This document shows positions 60,978 through 64,000 of a stretch of DNA of 64,000 bases, in pieces; positions within the stretch are counted from its first letter, which is position 1, and each line of letters starts with the position of its first letter. The notes beneath the pieces were generated by a model, which worked only from the letters and a program-made list of their open reading frames with translations, ran no database searches and was not told where the DNA came from. This DNA comes from an uncultured Opitutales bacterium (lineage in GTDB: Bacteria; Verrucomicrobiota; Verrucomicrobiia; Opitutales; Coraliomargaritaceae): contig CALKBZ010000003.1 in assembly GCA_937775295.1 (NCBI GenBank), forward strand, positions 62,001-126,000. Reading direction: 5' to 3'. Position numbers and translations under genes: made by a program.

Positions 60978-63047
60978 TTACTGAAAAATGTGGCCGCGGT
61001 TGTCACGATTGAAGCGTTTGAAGTCTTGTACGGGCAGGGCATCGAGAAAGCGCCGGCCGTAGGGTTTCGTTAAAATTCGGGAGTCGAGTATGACGATGTT
61101 GCCGGAGTCTTCGTGGCGGCGAATCAGGCGGCCGATGCCCTGGCGGAACTTAACTAATGCTTCGGGTACAGTCATTTCAGCGAAGGGATTCCCGCCGCGT
61201 TCGCGAATGTATTCGCTGCGGGCTTCGCTGACTGGGTGGCTCGGATTGTCAAACGGCAGGCGTGCCATGATCACCTGCGAGAGGGCGGGGCCAGGCACAT
61301 CGATGCCAGTCCAGAAGCTGTCGGTGCCAAATAGCACACCGTTGCCTGCTTGGGCGAATTTACGAGTTAGCTCGCTGCGGTCGATGCCGTAACCTTGGCT
61401 AAATAGTGGCCGCTCGATTTTATTAAAGAAAGCTTCGGTGCGTTGGTGTACTTGTCTCAGGTCGAAGTGGCTAGTGAAGAGCACGAGGGTGCCGCCGGCG
61501 ACGTTGCGACTGAGCCAGCAAATCATGTTGGCAAGGTAGTCGAGGTCGAGGCGGCCCTGCCCTGGCTCTGGGGTGGGAGCATCGGTGGCGAGGTAGACTT
61601 TGCAGTTCTCTTCGTAGTTGAACGGTGAATACTCAACTTGTGCCTCGGCGATCTCGCCGCCGACTTTCGCCTGAAAGCTATCAATGCTGGTGCCGTCGGA
61701 GAGTGTGGCGCTGGTCAGGATAGCTGCGGTCTGGCGGCTGAAGAGTGCCTCGCGCAGATAGGGGGCGACGTCGAGTGGAGCACTGCGTAGGGTAATGAGT
61801 TGGCCTTTTTTTCCGCCGCGTTCAAGCCAATGCACATGGTCGTCTTCGGCGAGGGTGACGAACCCGTTGATGGTGTCGCGGTAACCGAGAATTCGGCGGC
61901 GGTGGTCTTTGAGCTCGTCTTGCACACGTTCGTTGTCGATTTTTTGGATGATCGCACCGAGGCGCTCAGCGACTTCTTTGAGCGGGCCGGAGGCAATGTT
62001 ATCGCAAAAGTCTGCTTCGTGGATACGCAAGATCGAACGCTTGGTTAGAAAGGTGTCGCCGAGGTAACTGAAAAATTCGCCGGCGGCTGAAATTGCATTG
62101 TCCACCGCATCGTGATCCCATTTTTGACCGTGCTTGCGGAGGATGCCGCGATTGGTACGCGGGTTGTAAATACGTCTAAGTGCGCGATCGACAGAGTAGG
62201 AGCTGGCATGGATGCCGAAGTGATCGGTGGCGATAGCGGGGATGCGATGTGCTTCGTCGAGCACGACAAAGTCGTCGGGCAAGAGGATGCCGCGGGCGTC
62301 GCCTTTTGGGGGCATGCCGGCATTGATTAGGGAAAAAAGCAGGCTGTGGTTGACGATTACGCAGTTGGAAGTGAGTAGTTTTTTACGTGCGCGTTGATAG
62401 AAACAAGTCGCTGGATCGCAGTTTTTCTTGGAGCAGGAGGAGCTCTCGGCGTTGACGATATCCCACACATCGGGGAGCGGGGCGGGGGAGAGTTCCTGCA
62501 CGATGCCGTTGTTGCTGGTGGCTGACCATTTGGCGAGGCGGATGAGTTCGGCCCTACCCTCGTCTGCGAGCAATTCGGTCTGTTTAGAGGATTGCGCGTC
62601 TTTGATCGCGTTGCTCAGACGCGTGGTGCAGCAGTAGTTGCCTCTGCCGACCATGAGTGCGGTCTTGAAGGTGGCGTAGCGCTTGAGCTCGGGGACGGCA
62701 TTGAATAGTTGACGGCAGATTTTGAGGTCTTTGCTGCGAATCTGTTCTTGCAGTGTGATGGTATGGCTGGAGACGACCAGTGGGCGCTCGCTGTCGATCG
62801 AGTGAATGAGTCCGGGGATCAAATACGCGAGGCTCTTGCCAACGCCGGTGCCAGCTTCAAATAGTAGTGGTTTGTTGGTCTCCAGTGACTGCGCGGTGCT
62901 GAGCGCCATGGCTGCTTGTTGTGGGCGGTGGTCCAGTTGCAGGACGGTTTGCAAGCTGCCGCCTTGTTTAAAAATTGAGTCAACGAGCGTGACGAGGTAG
63001 CCCGGTTTTACGGGGCTACCTCCTGCGTTTTCGATCAGTCCAATCAT
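60978..63047 (-). CDS. DinG/XPD-family ATP-dependent DNA helicase
   Basis: 689 residues, superfamily 2. Walker A is LLFEAGTGVGKSLAYLIP, the DEAH box is VVLDEAHRIPAIATDHF, and the C-terminal motifs are VLFTSHFDLRQVHQRTEAFF, GTDSFWTGIDVPGPALSQVI and FRQGIGRLIRRHEDSG. Cysteines in GRGNYCCTTRL and CSKKNCDPATCFYQRARKKL are placed as the iron-sulfur ligands of DinG. These 5'-3' helicases resolve R-loops and unusual structures during replication. It starts 16 bp after ispD and is in the same transcript. Confidence 0.92.
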   Translation of the reverse strand: MIGLIENAGGSPVKPGYLVTLVDSIFKQGGSLQTVLQLDHRPQQAAMALSTAQSLETNKPLLFEAGTGVGKSLAYLIPGLIHSIDSERPLVVSSHTITLQEQIRSKDLKICRQLFNAVPELKRYATFKTALMVGRGNYCCTTRLSNAIKDAQSSKQTELLADEGRAELIRLAKWSATSNNGIVQELSPAPLPDVWDIVNAESSSCSKKNCDPATCFYQRARKKLLTSNCVIVNHSLLFSLINAGMPPKGDARGILLPDDFVVLDEAHRIPAIATDHFGIHASSYSVDRALRRIYNPRTNRGILRKHGQKWDHDAVDNAISAAGEFFSYLGDTFLTKRSILRIHEADFCDNIASGPLKEVAERLGAIIQKIDNERVQDELKDHRRRILGYRDTINGFVTLAEDDHVHWLERGGKKGQLITLRSAPLDVAPYLREALFSRQTAAILTSATLSDGTSIDSFQAKVGGEIAEAQVEYSPFNYEENCKVYLATDAPTPEPGQGRLDLDYLANMICWLSRNVAGGTLVLFTSHFDLRQVHQRTEAFFNKIERPLFSQGYGIDRSELTRKFAQAGNGVLFGTDSFWTGIDVPGPALSQVIMARLPFDNPSHPVSEARSEYIRERGGNPFAEMTVPEALVKFRQGIGRLIRRHEDSGNIVILDSRILTKPYGRRFLDALPVQDFKRFNRDNRGHIFQ

Positions 63048-63063
63048 TAGTTTTAGAGCCCGA

Positions 63064-63798
63064 CTAGTGCTGGAGCAGCCAAGCGGCGTAGCTTAGGTCC
63101 TTTGGGGTGGTGATCTTTAGGTTGGGTGCGTGGTTGGGCACGATGGTGGTGTGCAGTCCAATGCTGGCCGCCGCAGAGGTGTCGTCGGTAATACCTAGAC
63201 CAGAATTATGCACGTGTTGATAGGCTTTGAGTATGTCGGGCAGAGCGAACGCTTGTGGTGTCTCCATCGCCCAGAGGCGGGAGCGGTCGAGATCTTCGAG
63301 CTCGGTTTGTGTGAGTTGTTCTGGATTGGGGATGCGTTTGATCGTATCGGTCACGGTGTGAGCTAGTACGGCGGCGCGGTCGCGCAGCACTGCGGTGTGG
63401 AGCGCTTGTATGGAATCGGTAGATACGAGTGGGCGCGCACTGTCGTGGATGAAGACGTGGGTGCAGGTCTCTGACTGGATGCGCAGTGCGTTATAAACGG
63501 AGTCTTGCCGTTTGTCGCCGCCGAGCGCCCAGTCGAGGGGCGTGCCTTGCAGGTCGATTTGGCGTAGGGCGTCTTCGAGCTCTGTTTTTTGCGCGTCGTC
63601 GCGGTAAACGATGGTGAAGTGGTTGATGCATCCGCTGGCCAAGAAGGCGCGAATACTGTGGCAGAGCACGGGCAGGCCATTGAGCGGTGCGAGTGTTTTA
63701 TCCGCAACCGTACCTTGCATGCGCGAGCCGCTACCAGCCGCAAGAATGATTGCGCTGGTGGGGAAGTTGTGAGCTGAGGGCTGAGGACTGAGATTCAT
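63064..63798 (-). CDS. ispD: 2-C-methyl-D-erythritol 4-phosphate cytidylyltransferase
   Basis: About 244 residues. The nucleotidyltransferase motifs ILAAGSGSRM, DKTLAPLNGLPVLCHSIRAF, THVFIHDSARPLVSTDSI and the later METPQAFALPDILKAY, DDTSAAASIG identify IspD, which makes CDP-ME in the non-mevalonate isoprenoid pathway. The start at 63798 encodes an extra ~13 residues (NLSPQPSAHNFPT) before the conserved TSAIILAAG; these come from a 7-bp repeat tract (63771-63791). No later ATG, GTG or TTG precedes the core, so this start must be used unless a non-standard one is. Confidence 0.94.
   Translation of the reverse strand: MNLSPQPSAHNFPTSAIILAAGSGSRMQGTVADKTLAPLNGLPVLCHSIRAFLASGCINHFTIVYRDDAQKTELEDALRQIDLQGTPLDWALGGDKRQDSVYNALRIQSETCTHVFIHDSARPLVSTDSIQALHTAVLRDRAAVLAHTVTDTIKRIPNPEQLTQTELEDLDRSRLWAMETPQAFALPDILKAYQHVHNSGLGITDDTSAAASIGLHTTIVPNHAPNLKITTPKDLSYAAWLLQH
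63771..63791. repeat. 7-bp degenerate tandem repeat at the start of ispD
   Basis: GAGCTGA, GGGCTGA and GGACTGA follow each other on the plus strand. They lie inside the first codons of ispD and encode its non-conserved N-terminal residues. Confidence 0.75.
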
Positions 63799-63810
63799 GC
63801 GTTTTGTAAT

Positions 63811-63840
63811 TGAGTCAGGGCGAATCGCCCACACTCCTTT
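63811..63840. repeat. Palindromic intergenic repeat, family A (half element)
   Basis: GGGCGAATCGCCC palindrome followed by ACACTCCTTT, matching the right arm of the complete element at 21314-21373 (one base different in the palindrome). Confidence 0.7.
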
Positions 63841-63875
63841 AGATTTAGCGTCTTGGTAGTCTTGATCTTTTAATC

Positions 63876-63903
63876 GGTAGCAACGGCGGCGCGTTGTCCT
63901 CCA
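63876..63903. repeat. Palindromic intergenic repeat, family B (half element)
   Basis: GGTAGCAACGGCGGCGCGTT-GTCCTCC corresponds to the right arm of the family B element at 32223-32300 (GGCAACGACGGAGCGTTGCC-CTCC). Confidence 0.65.
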
Positions 63904-63920
63904 CTAAAAAGCAGTTCTTT

Positions 63921-64000
63921 TTACACTTCGCTCAGCTCCGCGCGGATCGCCGCAGCGGCAGCGGCGGGATCGTCGGCTTTGAGGATCGGGCGGCCGACGA
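63921..64000 (-). CDS. pyrF: Orotidine 5'-phosphate decarboxylase (C-terminal fragment)
   Basis: Only the last 26 residues are visible, beginning VGRPILKADDPAAAAAAIRA and ending ELSEV; the remainder lies beyond the right edge. VGRPI(x)xAxDPxxAxxxIxxEL is the terminal phosphate-binding strand and helix of PyrF, which makes UMP from OMP. A short fragment cannot exclude another beta/alpha-barrel enzyme of the same superfamily. Confidence 0.7.
   Translation of the reverse strand, partial: VGRPILKADDPAAAAAAIRAELSEV

Overview
The window reads as one stretch of a Verrucomicrobiota chromosome, most likely class Opitutae and close to Puniceicoccaceae/Coraliomargarita-type marine bacteria. This is inferred from overall protein character and gene mix: paired TPR and ExbB/ExbD loci, a PaaK-like ligase with a beta-oxidation operon, a decayed verrucomicrobial-style REP-associated transposase, and bL36/bL31 of the second type. 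No 16S rRNA is present to confirm it. Both strands are densely coded, with moderate GC content.

Layout. 1-1.7 kb: the 5' part of accA with a small TPR gene, diverging from a zinc-ribbon protein. 2.5-10.2 kb: a minus-strand fatty-acid degradation operon (patatin lipase, PaaK-like acyl-CoA ligase, thiolase, FadB-like bifunctional protein, acyl-CoA dehydrogenase). 10.4-15.0 kb: a secreted TPR protein, ExbB, ExbD and a TonB-like protein. 15.1-16.7 kb: dCMP deaminase, YqgE, and the ribosomal proteins bL36 and bL31 (zinc-independent type). 17.1-26.7 kb: comEC, rarA, small membrane or secreted proteins, a frameshifted lpd, tex, and DUF983. 27-33.5 kb: a DEAD-box helicase, an orphan GspF-like protein, EngB, a bile-acid-symporter-family transporter, DUF3127. 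33.7-38.4 kb: a second TPR and ExbB locus, without ExbD. 38.5 kb: tRNA-Pro(TGG), with its 3' end and terminator duplicated 161 bp downstream.

38.9-54.5 kb is accessory in character. It holds a bacterial nitric oxide synthase oxygenase, DoxX-like and DUF2062 membrane proteins, a CIA30-domain protein, a two-gene photolyase operon (classical photolyase plus an iron-sulfur (6-4)-photolyase-type protein with all four cluster cysteines), rsmH, a broken DUF4114 gene, a GDPD phosphodiesterase, DUF2256, RidA, a TrmH-family methyltransferase, the remnant of a REP-associated transposase, and a formate/nitrite-family channel. 54.5-64 kb returns to housekeeping functions: dbpA, an AddB-like nuclease, a DinG-family helicase, ispD, and the 3' end of pyrF.

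Three points cut across the window. (1) Several families of palindromic intergenic repeats recur between genes, and a decayed RAYT transposase lies next to one palindrome. (2) Single-base frameshifts, mostly in homopolymers, interrupt at least seven genes, including conserved ones (lpd, dbpA). This suggests residual indel errors in the assembly as much as real gene decay. (3) The strongest biological observation is the nitric oxide synthase close to a double photolyase operon. It is followed by the two separate TPR/ExbB envelope loci.
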